In this document: positions 11,394 to 53,147 of the stretch, in pieces | Layout of the letters: every line of letters starts with the position of its first letter | Numbering within the stretch: position 1 is the stretch's first letter | Source: Paulinella micropora | Lineage: Eukaryota > Cercozoa > Imbricatea > Euglyphida | Direction: 5' to 3' | NCBI GenBank assembly: GCA_009731375.1 | Contig: BJOX01000010.1 | Span: 387,844-451,843 of the forward strand | DNA: 64,000 nucleotides | The notes under the pieces: model-generated | Told to the model about the DNA's origin: nothing | What the model saw: the letters and a program-made list of their open reading frames with translations, nothing else | Databases searched by the model: none | Position numbers and translations under genes: made by a program

Positions 11394-11595
11394 AGAAGAA
11401 AGAAGAAGGAGAAAAAGAAGGGGAAAAAAAAAAAAGAAGAAGAAGAAGAAGAAGAAGAAGGAGAAGAAGAAGAAGAAGAAGAAGAAGAAGAAGAAGATGA
11501 TGATGATGATGATGAAGAGAAGAAGAAGAAGAAGAAGAAGAAGAAGAAGAAGAAGAAGAAGAAGAAGAAGAAGAAGAAGAAGAAGAAGAAGAAAC
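11197..11595. repeat. About 400-bp (GAA)n/(GGA)n polypurine tract
   Basis: The plus strand is almost pure purine. Reading frames through it are translations of the repeat. Confidence 0.95.
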
Positions 11596-11730
11596 AGAAG
11601 CAGCTTCTTAACATATACATACATTATGTAGAGATATAGGTGCTTGTAGCTTGTTAGCATATGCATACAGCCCAGCAGTACGCAACTCACGCAGCTCATA
11701 TAGCTTATTTGCATCACCATTTTTTTTCTA

Positions 11731-11763
11731 TCTATCTATCTATCTATCTAATCTATCTGTCTG

Positions 11764-11806
<43 letters not shown>
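11731..11806. repeat. (TATC)n array
   Basis: Precedes a 5'-truncated family D element. Confidence 0.95.
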
Positions 11807-11807
<1 letters not shown>

Positions 11808-12333
11808 CCCTCCCTTGGGCTTGGTTTTGAAATGGGTGCCATCTGTCGACAGACAGAGAATTAGGGGATGGTGTGGGAGTGCTGGGCCCTTGGTGGGGTG
11901 CCTTATGTGTGCCTAGCCATACGCCTATAAGTCACATGCCAAAATGGCGACGGGAAGCACAATCCTGTTCCCTCAGGGTGCCCTTTCTCGCTTGTTGAGC
12001 CCGGAATAAATACCCCACAGTGCTCTGTCGGTTTATGCTAGACTGTCGATGTCACAGTCTCGAAACTCCATCTGCTTACTGGGTCCTCTGTAATGGAGGT
12101 GGGAGCTCGTTCTGCAAGGGGCGCTTATGGAACGAGCCCTGGCCCCGCCTGGTACTAGGGAGGTTTGAGCTCTCGCTGAGACTTGCTGTAGAGAGAGCTC
12201 TTCTGGTATCGCCTGTATTAGTCCCTTCCGTGCAAACATCACGGCTTAGCTGGGCATCGGGTTAATACTTTGCCCACAGACTTCCTTAGTTGACGAAATC
12301 AGAAGCTCCTTTTCTGACATTAGTCGATATCTC

Positions 12334-12334
<1 letters not shown>
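11807..12334 (+). mobile_element. Family D retroposon (copy 3)
   Basis: It begins in CCCTCCCTTGGGCTTGG and runs to TCGATATCTCATC followed by (TATC)n at 12335-12397. The 5' 60 bases of the family are missing. Confidence 0.85.

Positions 12335-12397
<63 letters not shown>
12335..12397. repeat. (TATC)n between two copies of the family D 3' end
   Basis: Flanked left and right by the same 110-base family D end (about 12227-12334 and 12398-12507). Confidence 0.9.
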
Positions 12398-12507
12398 CGT
12401 GCAAACATCACGGCTTAGCTGGGCATCGGGTTAATACTTTACCCGCAGATTTCCTTGGTTGACGAAATCAGAAGCTCCTTTTTTCTGACATTAGTCGATA
12501 TCTCATC
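12398..12507 (+). mobile_element. Family D 3'-end fragment
   Basis: This repeats the last 110 bases of copy 3 with a few changes and runs without TATC directly into the next full copy. Confidence 0.85.
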
Positions 12508-13050
12508 AGTTGATGTCATCACTTACTCCACGGAGTGAACCAAGGCCACTTGAGGTGTCACTGACCCTCCCTTGGGCTTGGTTTTTTGAAATGGGTGCCA
12601 TCTGTCGACAGACAGAGAATTAGGGGATGGCGTGGGAGTGCTGGGCCCTTGGTGGGGTGCCCTATGTGTGCCTAGCCATACGCCTATAAGTCACATGCCG
12701 AAATAGCGACGGGAAGCACAATCCTGTTCCCTCAGGGTGCCCTTTCTCGCTTGTTGAGCCCGGAATAAAACCCACAGTGCTCTGTCGGTTTATACTAGAC
12801 TGTCGAACAGTCTCGAAACTCCATCTGCTTACTGGGTCCTCTGTAATGAAGGTGGGAGCTCGTTCTGCAAGGGGCGCTTATGGAACGAGCCCTGGCCCCG
12901 CCTGGTACTAGGGAGCTTTGGTATCGCCTGTATCAGTCCCTTCCGTGCAAACATCACGGCTTAGCTGGGCATCGGGTTAATACTTTACCCGCAGACTTCC
13001 TTGGTTGACGAAATCAGAAGCTCCTTTTTTCTGACATTAGTCGATATCTC

Positions 13051-13053
<3 letters not shown>
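12508..13053 (+). mobile_element. Family D retroposon (copy 5, most complete)
   Basis: It begins at AGTTGATGTCATCACTTACTCC and ends TCGATATCTCATC before a long (TATC)n. An internal deletion relative to copy 3 removes about 60 bases near 12920. Confidence 0.85.
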
Positions 13054-13086
<33 letters not shown>

Positions 13087-13090
13087 GTCC

Positions 13091-13124
<34 letters not shown>

Positions 13125-13133
13125 TTATCTATG

Positions 13134-13168
<35 letters not shown>

Positions 13169-13202
13169 GTCTATCTTATCTATCTTATATATCGTACATA
13201 TC

Positions 13203-13251
<49 letters not shown>

Positions 13252-13380
13252 CATCCATCTTTCTAACCTATCTATCTAATCTACCTATCTATCTATCTAC
13301 CTACCTATCTATCTATCTATCCATCCCATCCATCCCATCCATCCATCCATCCATCCATCCATCCATCCATCTATCTATCT
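13054..13380. repeat. (TATC)n/(CATC)n array
   Basis: Tail array of family D copy 5, degenerate toward its right end. Confidence 0.95.
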
Positions 13381-13765
13381 AGCCATGTATATGAACTAGA
13401 TGTAAGTCCACCAGTAGCTAGTCGTTCGTCCTGGTCCTCGCTATATTTGTACAATATATTGTTCCAGTGTCCATGTAAGCTCAAATGCCCCAATATCACC
13501 TGTGGGTGTCCTACTAGTATACACGTAGTCCAAGCGTCTACCCTGTGCATGGAGGTCAGAAAGTCCATATTTACTCGTGAGTGTTGCAAGGAGTATATGT
13601 AATCCAAGAGTATGCTTGCAACTCAAGGAGCTAACTCAAGCACTGAACTTTTATCTGCGTATGTCTTGTGTCTTATCAGTCGCATGTATGTGTGGCAAAC
13701 AGTCTGCCTGTAACTCCAGCAGGCCGATAGATAATCTAAACGTATGTATTCCACGTGTATCAATG
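13381..13765. other. Unique intronic sequence, no gene supported
   Basis: Short open frames exist on both strands but without protein-like composition. The end (about 13615-13678) resembles 14117-14181, including a TCTTATCAG / TCTTAG element. Confidence 0.5.
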
Positions 13766-13870
13766 TCTTCTTCTTCTTCTTCTTCTTCTTTCTTCTTCTT
13801 CTTCTTCTTCTTCTTCTTCTTCTTCTTCTTCTTCTACTTCTTCTTCTTCTTCTACTTCTTCTTCTTCTTC

Positions 13871-13902
<32 letters not shown>

Positions 13903-13962
13903 CTTCTTCTTCTTCTTCTTCTTCTTCTTCTTCGTGTGAGCGAGTGTGTGTGAGTGTGTGTT

Positions 13963-14035
<73 letters not shown>
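13766..14035. repeat. (TTC)n polypyrimidine tract, then (GA)n
   Basis: TTC at 13766-13933, then GTGTGAG and GA repeats at 13967-14034. Confidence 0.95.
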
Positions 14036-14037
<2 letters not shown>

Positions 14038-14181
14038 AGTTCTCTACGCGATCAATCAGTATGCACCGTAAACAACCGAATCCTACCAGTGCGTGCATTA
14101 CTTGTTACTATTTCTTGCAACTGACTGTGTGCAAGTAACTCAAACAATCACAGAACTTACTTTTGCCTGTGTCTGTCTTAG

Positions 14182-14249
14182 ATGTGGACATCTTGGATGA
14201 ACAGCACTTCTTGGATACGGTCTTTGTCTTCGGAATCATGCATTCGCAC
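14182..14249 (+). CDS. Candidate exon of the giant host gene
   Basis: The acceptor TGTCTTAG and donor GCAC|GTGCAAG frame 68 bases open in one frame (VDILDEQHFLDTVFVFGIMH...). It enters with two bases and leaves in phase 0, fitting 9306 before and 15610 after. Confidence 0.4.
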
Positions 14250-14252
14250 GTG

Positions 14253-14816
14253 CAAGAAGAAGAAAGAAAGAAGAAAGAGAGCACGAAAGGAAGTGGGAAG
14301 GAAAGAAAGAAAGGAAGTAAGAAAGGAAGAAGAAAGAAATGAAGAAAGAAAGAAAGAAAGAAAGGAATAAAGGAAGGAAGAAAGGAAGAAAGAAAGGAAG
14401 AAAGAAAGGAAGAAAGAAAGGAAGAAAGAAAGGAAGAAAGAAAGGAATGGAAAGGAAGGGAAAGAAAGGAAGGCATGACGGAAGGGAAGGAAAGAAGGAA
14501 AGGAAGGAAGCAAGGAATGAAGCAGGAAAGAAAGAAAGAAAGAAAGCAGGAGGAGAAGGAGGAGGAGGAAAAGAAGAAGAAGAAGAAGAAGAAGAAGAAG
14601 AGAAGAAGAAGAGGAAGAGGAGGAGGAGGAAGAAGAAGGAGGAAAAAGAAAGAAAGAAAGAAAAGAAAAAGAAAAAAAAAAGAAAAAAAAAAGAAAAAAG
14701 AAGAAGAAGAAGAAGAAGAAGAAGAAAAGGAGGAGGAGGAGGAAGAGGAAGAGGAAATGACGACGACGACGACAACGAAGAAGAAGAAGAAAGAATAAAA
14801 AAACAATAATAATAAC

Positions 14817-14884
<68 letters not shown>

Positions 14885-15002
14885 GAAGAATAAGAAGAAG
14901 AAGAAGAAGAAGGAAAAGTAGTAGTAGTAGTACTAGGAGTAGTACTAGTACTAGTAGTAGCAGTCGTAGCAGTAGTAAATAGTAAGTAGTAAGTAGTAGT
15001 AA

Positions 15003-15067
<65 letters not shown>

Positions 15068-15087
15068 AGTAGTAAGTAGTAAGTAGT

Positions 15088-15135
<48 letters not shown>

Positions 15136-15265
15136 AAGTAGAAAAAGAAGAAGAAGAAGAAGAAGAAGAAGAAGAAGAAGAAGAAGAAGAAGAAGAAGAA
15201 GAAGAAGAAGAAGAAGAAGAAGAAGAAGAAGAAGAAGAAGAAGAAGAAGAAGAAAGGAGGAGGGG
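14253..15265. repeat. About 1-kb polypurine and (AAT)n/(TAG)n complex
   Basis: GAAA/GGAA tracts (14262-14780), AAT (14805-14882), TAG/AAGTAGT (14915-15140) and GAA (15141-15255). No gene is apparent. Confidence 0.95.
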
Positions 15266-15609
15266 AGCAGCAGCAGCAAGAAGATTATATGCACACATGC
15301 TGAACAAGAAGAAGATATAATCCAACCATGTCTGCATATGATCTTCTGGTACATGCTACGCATGCATGTATATAATACCGTACTGTACGTGAGCGGCTAC
15401 GCATTTCTGTATTATGCGCATCAACGTCATTAAATATTATATATATATATATATATGCAAAAGACACGCACGAATAGACAGATATATAGAGCTAGATAGA
15501 TAGAGAAGACGCACCTTGGCATTCAAAGCAACAGTCCTCACGGACACGCTCTTCCTTCTGTCCATATGTATGCATGTATGTATGTATGTATGTATGTATG
15601 TATGTATAG

Positions 15610-15737
15610 ATTGGGCCCTTGTTCACCGGGCTCCAGGCCGCACAGAGCAGAGCGGTGAGCCAGTCGCCCGCCACCGCCAGCTTCCTGCGAGCGCTGCTCC
15701 CAACAAATTCTGAGGGCTTGAGAGCCATCTGGACCAG
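15610..15737 (+). CDS. Candidate exon of the giant host gene
   Basis: The acceptor GTATAG and donor ACCAG|GTCGGC frame 128 bases. The open frame begins at once (IGPLFTGLQAAQSRAVSQSP...) and ends in phase 2, fitting 18251. It is GC-rich, in sharp contrast to the repeats around it. Confidence 0.45.
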
Positions 15738-15780
15738 GTCGGCCCTGAGCGCGCCCTCCGCTTCTCCCTTACCTTCTCTT

Positions 15781-15784
<4 letters not shown>

Positions 15785-15816
<32 letters not shown>

Positions 15817-16289
15817 CTCTAAATTTATACATATATATCATATATATTTGCATATATATACGTATATATATACATGTATGTATATTCTTTTACATTTATA
15901 TATTTATATATCAAAAAGTGTATGTATACGTATATATATGAAATACATATATGCATATTATATTCTGTATATATACATCCAGTATTTTATACATGATATA
16001 ACGTATACATATTTCATATATGTATATGTACATAAATATATTTGTGTATTCTCTTATAGAAGTGTGGACCTACTAAGCACAAATTTCAAGGGCCACAACT
16101 TGGCGGACTAATCGTTAAGGATATTCATTCTGAGGCCATCCTTGCAATAGCCAGATCGATGCTTGTTAGGCAGCAATCAATCAATCAATCAATCGATCGA
16201 TCAATCAATCAATCAATCTACAGTTACGCAAATGACATATTGACATGATGATCCAGAACAAACACATTAGGCATCTTGAAACATGAGCG

Positions 16290-16332
<43 letters not shown>

Positions 16333-16390
16333 CGATATATATAGATATATATATATAAAAACGATGTATACGATATATATATATATATCG

Positions 16391-16435
<45 letters not shown>

Positions 16436-16458
16436 GATATATATATATATATACGATA

Positions 16459-16492
<34 letters not shown>

Positions 16493-16500
16493 ATGAGGGC
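15785..16500. repeat. (CT)n and long (TA)n tracts with a short unique island
   Basis: CT at 15783-15812, AT-rich GTATA sequence to 16040, a unique island at 16060-16280 containing (AATC)n, and (TA)n at 16290-16490. No gene is supported. Confidence 0.9.
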
Positions 16501-16556
16501 TCTCAAACAACGAGCCGCTACCCTGGGGATGAAAGCAAGGCTTGCCTCAGAATGGA

Positions 16557-16591
16557 GCTCTTCTTCTTCTTCTTCTTCTTCTTCTTCTTCT

Positions 16592-16626
<35 letters not shown>

Positions 16627-16851
16627 TTTTTCTTCTTCTTCTTCTTCTTGTTCCTCTTCTTCTTCTTCTTCTTCTTCTTCTTCTTCTTCTTCTTCTTCTT
16701 CTTCTTCTTCTTTTTCTTTTTCTTTTTCTTCTTCTTCTTCTTCTTCCTCCTCCTCCTCCTCTTCTTCTTCTTCTTCTTCTTCTTCTTCTTCTCCTCCTCC
16801 TCTTCTTCTTCTTCTTCTTCTTCTTCTTCTTCTCCTTCTTCTTCTTCTTCC

Positions 16852-16886
<35 letters not shown>

Positions 16887-16973
16887 CTCTTCTTCTTCTT
16901 CCTCTTCTTCTTCTTTCTCTTCTTCTTCTTCTTCTTCTTCTTCTTCTTCTTCCTCTCTCCTTCTTCTTCTTCG

Positions 16974-17017
<44 letters not shown>

Positions 17018-17030
17018 TTGTTCCTCTTCT

Positions 17031-17083
<53 letters not shown>

Positions 17084-17087
17084 TTCT

Positions 17088-17128
<41 letters not shown>

Positions 17129-17142
17129 TTCTTCTTCTTCTT
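16557..17142. repeat. About 590-bp (CTT)n polypyrimidine tract
   Basis: Nearly pure C/T on the plus strand with TCC and TTT variants. This is the strand opposite to the purine tracts at 11.2 and 14.3 kb. Confidence 0.95.
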
Positions 17143-17208
<66 letters not shown>

Positions 17209-17209
17209 G

Positions 17210-17264
<55 letters not shown>

Positions 17265-17392
17265 GCTACTACCACTACTACTACTGCTACTGCTACTACT
17301 ACAACTACTACTACTTTTACAACTGCAACTTCAACTACTGCTACTACTACTTCCTTGCTAGCTATTCCTGGCCGAGATCAGTGAAGCCAGCG

Positions 17393-17436
<44 letters not shown>

Positions 17437-17482
17437 CTCTCTCTCTCTTTCTCTGAGAGCTCTCTCTTTCTCTCTCTCCCTC

Positions 17483-17539
<57 letters not shown>

Positions 17540-17603
17540 TAGATACACACACAAGCACACACACACACACACAAACATACACTCGCACACACATTGCCAT
17601 CTG

Positions 17604-17661
<58 letters not shown>
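17143..17661. repeat. (CTA)n, (CT)n, (CA)n and (TATC)n arrays
   Basis: CTA at 17143-17350, CT at 17397-17520, CA at 17521-17592 and TATC at 17605-17661. Confidence 0.95.
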
Positions 17662-17662
<1 letters not shown>

Positions 17663-18126
17663 ATGGTACGTTTGAATAGCCGTGACAGGGACTGTGAAAC
17701 CAAAATCCAGGACAAAGCGATTGAATTAGCAATATACACCGGAAGGCAGCAATTGTAATACAGAATCCGTGCCAGAGTAAACCAATAGCAAATTTATTAC
17801 ATCGTCATGTGGTGAGCAATATGCGCAATAGCTAAGAATGTCTCACCCATACTGACGTAGTATTCAGCATGCTTCCGCACAAACATTGACATGGGCACAC
17901 ACACGCACACCTAACTAACAGTATACATGTATACATTTTGCATATGCACGTATATCTTGCAATATTACGGGCTACATACATACATAAATACACACACATA
18001 CCTATATGTATACTATATACATACACATATATGTTTTTGCATACATCGAATTACATATATATATATATATTTTTGTATGTATGTATGTATGTAAATATAT
18101 ATGTTTATATATTTGTATATATGTAA

Positions 18127-18171
<45 letters not shown>

Positions 18172-18250
18172 TGTATGTATGTGTGTGTGTGTGTCTGCCT
18201 TGCGATCACTGCTGACTGACTGTGCTGCTTGTTTAACATATCTCCGGCAG
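17662..18250. other. Intron sequence without a recognised gene
   Basis: Unique sequence to about 18000, then TA and GA dinucleotides up to 18175. It ends in the acceptor of the exon at 18251. Confidence 0.6.
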
Positions 18251-48772
<30,522 letters not shown>

Positions 48773-49056
48773 TTGATTTGTCAATAGGACGGACAGTCAT
48801 TAATGCCAATGTTAACTGAAAGGTTTTAATACTCAATTACCAGTCACAAATACATCAGTCTTATAATCACTCAACTTAGTTAGTCACTGTTAGCGCGACA
48901 GATAATTAACTGAGTTAGTTTTGTGATGTGGCAGTCTTATCGCAGCGGTTCAGTTCTGCTACTTATACGAGTTATTAAAGTGCGTGTCCAACTTGCGTAG
49001 ATAGTCTTGCCCGGCAACCCGGAGTGATCCTGAAAGGGATCGGCAAAGGTTCCGTG

Positions 49057-49587
49057 ATGGGTAGTCTCCCAAAGGTTATGGGCCTTGGAACCGAAAGAAG
49101 TATTGGGTTAAAGCAAGAGTACATCTCGCAGTTGGATGGTACGACTCGGAATTATTCCGACTTCTGTTACAAGATAGAGAACTATGCAAAAGACATTAGT
49201 GCCTGGCATGGAGAGTGTGTCAAGCTGGCGTTCTCAGACCCAGCGAAAGCGAAAGCTAAATATCCCTACGACCCTGCGAAAGCAATGCTAGTAGAGGAAA
49301 TGGAGTTGCAAGACGACCCAGAGTCTGACGATACTACAGACACTGACTCAGACACTGACTGTAGTGTCTCAGATAGCGGGAAGCAGAGACACAAAACACT
49401 GAAACAAGAAGGCAAGTCACCTGCACAAGACAAACCGAAAAATTATGCGAAAATGACAGACGAAGCAAAGACTCAAAGGAGAGAAAAGAAAGCTAAGAGA
49501 CTGAAGAGAGAGAAGAGAAAACAATCTAAACGACAACACTCATTAAGAATAAGAAACATACAGAAAGAGGAAACACTGCAAGAATAA
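49057..49587 (+). pseudogene. Gag-like N-terminal fragment
   Basis: The first ATG in this frame gives 176 residues. It opens MGSLPKVMGLGTERSIGLKQ, has an acidic DDTTDTDSDTD patch, and ends in a strongly basic KR-rich stretch. It probably corresponds to the front part of Gag. The next Gag piece is in another frame, so the gene is broken. Confidence 0.5.
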
Positions 49588-49602
49588 AAAATATACGAAC
49601 GC

Positions 49603-49812
49603 ATGCGAACACTGCAACTCATTCTGTCTGTCGCCTTTTCTCACCATGTCGTTGTACGTTACTTACGCACTAAAACAACGACAGGACCGATAGAGCTGAT
49701 AGAGGCTGTTAGAGGAACGTTCGGTTCAATCTCCGGGGTTAATAAAAATATCAAAGCGCAATATTCGAGAACATGTATCCAAAACCCTGACAAAATGTCG
49801 ATGCATGGTTGA
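49603..49812 (+). pseudogene. Gag-like middle fragment
   Basis: A 69-residue frame whose second half (IELIEAVRGTFGSISGVNKN) looks like a helical Gag region. It stops at the point where the next frame takes over with a short overlap, which indicates a frameshift. Confidence 0.4.
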
Positions 49813-50708
49813 ACGACTACGTTGCGATGAAAGGAGAGGTGGAGAGTCACAGAACACATCCTTTTGATGAGGATGATCTCATAAGAGCATTGCTCACAAA
49901 GCTCGCAAAACACCTCGCCTTTGGAGAGCCTTTCAAAGCACTCTATTACAACCTTCCACCTAACCTAAGACCTAAGTTTGATGATCTAGTTGACACTGCG
50001 AGAGACACATGGGCGTTGTGGGGAAAGGACAAATGGAAGGGAGAAGAGAAGAAAGAGAAACCTGAAAAGAACACGAGACACAAGAGAGAGTCAAACCTCT
50101 TCCTGGATGATCAGGGAGATGAGAGGGAAGGAGCTAAGGGCAAGAAGGAGGAGTGGTGGCTCAAAGCCACTTGCAATGAATGTAATGAGAAAGGCCACAC
50201 GAAGAAGTTTTGCCCCAAGGAGAAACACCAGAAGAAAAATTCAGCGAGCGAGGACAAGAACGATAAGAAGAAGAAAAAGGGGAAACCTCTCAAACCAAAC
50301 AACAAGAAGTTTAGTAAAGGCCTAAACCTCACAATAGATGAAGAACAGGAGTGTGATAACAAAACCGATAGTGACGCTCTACTCGTTCTTATGGGGGGAG
50401 ATGTCCCCGACGACACTGGGGAAACCCCTGATAAAGAGAGAGACAGGGAGAGAGCGAATGTCGAGTTTGGAAAACCCCAGACTGAGCCAGGTGTTTGTCC
50501 CCTGTCTATACATAAAAGTGACGAAGGGAGTCCCTCCGCCACACACATCTCACCCTCTCAGAGTCAGCTAACCACTGGCATCTCCGCTGACACCACAAAG
50601 CGTCAAAAATCACCTCCCAAGACACCTCCAACCACTACTCTCAAAAGCAAACCAGACAAACCGAGGTCCCTCAAATGTCAAGGGAAAAACAAGAGCAGTC
50701 CTTGCTAA
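49809..50708 (+). pseudogene. Gag-like protein with CCHC zinc knuckle
   Basis: About 299 residues. A helical front part (FDEDDLIRALLTKLAKHLAF and on) is followed by a basic linker and one zinc knuckle, CNECNEKGHTKKFC, at about residues 122-135 (C-x2-C-x4-H-x4-C spacing). The tail is Lys-, Ser- and Thr-rich. Zinc knuckles of this type bind retroelement RNA in Gag particles. The frame has no good ATG and continues the preceding fragment. Confidence 0.6.
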
Positions 50709-50825
50709 ATCTCGCTTGAATTTGACAGTAAGTGGCCTAACGCTAAGCAAGCTTCTCGTTTAAATTTCAGCCTATATTGCGGTTACCACGCAAATAAACA
50801 AGACCCGGAATATCCCTTATTAGAC

Positions 50826-51179
50826 TTGTCAGTAAGCCCTGACCTCCGCCCTCCCAAATCACCTTATTATCCCGACGAGAGAGGTTTGAGAGCAGATGCG
50901 AAAGCGAGAGGGATAGTTATACCACATAACATCACTGCCACATTCACAGACCACACACTACAGAAGAAGGCAGAGAGTGAGAAGAGTAAGAGAGAAAGGG
51001 AAGTGAGGGGGAGTAAGCAACAAGCGACGACATTGCAGAAACCCACCCCCACCACACAGACACCTCACACCACCCCATCTGCACAAGTCACACAGAAAGA
51101 TGACGCACAAGTGCAGAAAGAAACAGTGAGGAAGAAGAAGACGAAGAAGAAATGCCCATGGCCTACTCTTCCAACCTAA
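50826..51179 (+). pseudogene. Thr/Pro/Lys-rich retroelement fragment
   Basis: About 117 residues starting MSVSPDLRPPKSPYYPDE and rich in Lys and Thr. It follows the Gag tail in another frame. No domain is recognised. Confidence 0.35.
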
Positions 51180-51183
51180 ACCT

Positions 51184-51504
51184 TTGCCCCTTACCTACTA
51201 TATCTGTAGTGACACTCTTGACGATGATGACCCAGAAGCTCGAGCAGATGATGCTAATCTATTTCGTGCACTAGGATTTGATCCCAGACCTGAGCACCTC
51301 CGTCTCTCTCGGAAACAAGCCCGGCTCCAAGCGAGGTCACTACCCAACCCAATCGACTTCTCTAGCTTACCATTGCCCCGTACTATAGCCCGACGTCATG
51401 CTATTGCAGCGTCCTCAGCCCCGACCTCGACAAGTTTGTCCTCTTCGTCATCGTCGTCGTCATCTTCATCTGCAACATCATTGCATACTACAAGCAAAAG
51501 CTAA
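51184..51504 (+). pseudogene. Short retroelement fragment with Ser tract
   Basis: 106 residues with an acidic LDDDDPEARADD patch, a basic middle and a serine run. It is likely the continuation of the previous fragment after another frame break. Function unknown. Confidence 0.3.
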
Positions 51505-51904
51505 GGACAACCTGCATACTGCAGATCAACGATCATTCTCATCGAACCTCAATAACTCAGTGACCATATCGCATAATTGGTGCATCACACATGGTCCATC
51601 TCGGCTGTGCGATACATGGTCACCTAGCTTCCTACGGCTCGACGTCAGCTCCCCGATATCAACGCATCGCTACTGCTCTTCAATTGTCTCAGTCCCGCTT
51701 CCGCATCCCGATATCCTGCCCCTGCTGATCTCCGTCTGCAATGCGCTACACATCGACTAATTTCTTTTTCATCTTTCCCTATAGTTTAAAGAGACTCATT
51801 TTTCTCTTTTCTCCTTTTCATTTTTTTTTTTTTTAGCGAGACAAGTCACTGACCCTTCGTTAGTCACTCATTCTGTACGCAACTCTACTCAACAGTTACG
51901 TCTG

Positions 51905-52048
51905 GGGGGGGGGGGGGGGNNNNNNNNNNNNNNNNNNNNNNNNNNNNNNNNNNNNNNNNNNNNNNNNNNNNNNNNNNNNNNNNNNNNNNNNNNNNNNNNN
52001 NNNNNNNNNNNNNNNNNNNNNNCCCGGTGGGGGGGGGGGGGGGGGGGG
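51905..52048. other. Poly-G, 103-N gap (51920-52022), poly-G
   Basis: About 16 G before and 20 G after the N run. It separates the host/retroelement part from the viral part. Confidence 0.95.
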
Positions 52049-52815
52049 AGCTATCAGACTGAGCACTTTAACGACCTGCCAAAACCACTACCGTTGATAT
52101 TTTAATAATTTTCAAGTAACAGGCTCGTTAGATTCTCCTCTGCACGACATTTTGACTCCACTAACAAGTTTTCGATTCCGTTCAGAAATGATTTCAAACG
52201 ATTTAAGTCAAAGTTTTTTAACAATTGCATTTCTTTGAGCAACTCAGCATGCTGATTTAGAGAGGCATTTACCGACTCCTTTCAGAGTCCACCGGTCCTG
52301 TGTCTCTAATACAGTAACCAAAGTAAGGGAAAACAATTTAATAAAGTGATTTCTGACAACTACAGACGACATGTCTCAAAACTAAGATACGTGTAATTGA
52401 ACTTTCAAACAAGGTGGAGGGAAGATTTGAAATATGATGACTGTGACCCTGCTTACCTGGAAATTTCTACTAAGACTGACAAAGTTAATACTGCCACTAG
52501 AGTGGCAAAGTATAATGTCTACTGTATCACTAAATAATTAAGTGAAATTAGTACTATCAGTCCTTATGACAAATTAAAATACCCAGGTAACGGTAACTCC
52601 GGGTAACGTCGGAAATGAAATAGGAATAACGCTCCCCCTTAGTTATTTATCATAACTATGTCACTATACTCAGTCTAGTCTAACATCGTAAAAAAAAATT
52701 CAAGCGCTTCCCGTTAGGGAGTATCAAAAAGTCACAGAAAAATATATAAGTAGATATGATAGAAATGTAAAAGGAAAGGGAAAGAAAGGTGAAATCACGT
52801 TTTTCATTTTTTTTT
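52049..52815. other. AT-rich sequence without a supported gene
   Basis: A short open stretch at about 52412-52536 reads TRWREDLKYDDCDPAYLEIS and on but has no start and is isolated. A viral terminal repeat might lie here. I could not identify one. Confidence 0.4.
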
Positions 52816-53097
52816 TTAAGTTGAGCAGTGTCTGTCGGCGCCGGTCGCCAGAAAAGTCTGGTACGGAATCCCCGCCACCAGCGCAGTACTGCCGGGCTTA
52901 CTAGCTCTCTCTATTCTGTTAAAGTAGTTGATACACAAAATCTCGTCATGAATTTTCGCAAATTCCTGACTTCGTTTTGTGTGTTTTGGCGCTCTCCTAT
53001 TAATCTCCCGCACAATCAATACGAAAGCACAAAACATCATAAAGAGCCCTCCACACGAGCACCCCGTTGTTTTTTTGAAGTAGTCAAAAAACAACAA
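52816..53097 (-). CDS. Hypothetical 93-residue protein (uncertain)
   Basis: A minus-strand frame in line with the next minus genes. It has a hydrophobic GLFMMFCAFVLIV segment near residue 20 and a basic middle. A plus-strand frame overlaps it. Support is only orientation and the hydrophobic segment. Confidence 0.25.
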   Translation of the reverse strand: MLFFDYFKKTTGCSCGGLFMMFCAFVLIVREINRRAPKHTKRSQEFAKIHDEILCINYFNRIERASKPGSTALVAGIPYQTFLATGADRHCST

Positions 53098-53147
53098 GAA
53101 ACATATATGTATTGTAAAAGATGACCGAAAAACCCTTATTTTAATAA

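Larger units (their letters stand above)
48773..51800 (+). mobile_element. Decayed LTR-retrotransposon-like segment (Gag only)
   Basis: Three consecutive frames encode Lys/Glu-rich Gag-like pieces, one with a CCHC knuckle, followed by Pro/Thr/Ser-rich stretches. There is no reverse transcriptase, RNase H, protease or retroviral integrase motif. I could not find matching long terminal repeats by eye. It may be a non-autonomous (LARD-type) element or a deleted copy. Right of 51906 is a poly-G run and a gap. Confidence 0.55.

Noticed and set aside
13371-13626. Minus-strand frame reading LGLHILLATLTSKYGLS and on, as a retroelement relic
   Set aside because: No reverse-transcriptase or other motif can be seen and the frame is short.
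11113-15363. Frames of several hundred residues made of Glu, Lys, Arg or Ser runs
   Set aside because: They are pure repeat translation, open on both strands and in all frames.
48860-51900. Long terminal repeats of the Gag element
   Set aside because: Only very short words such as TTAGTCACT are shared between the two sides, which is not enough to claim LTRs.
52049-52815. Terminal inverted repeat of the viral element
   Set aside because: No second end is in the window to compare with, and no clear palindromic end or TSD is visible.
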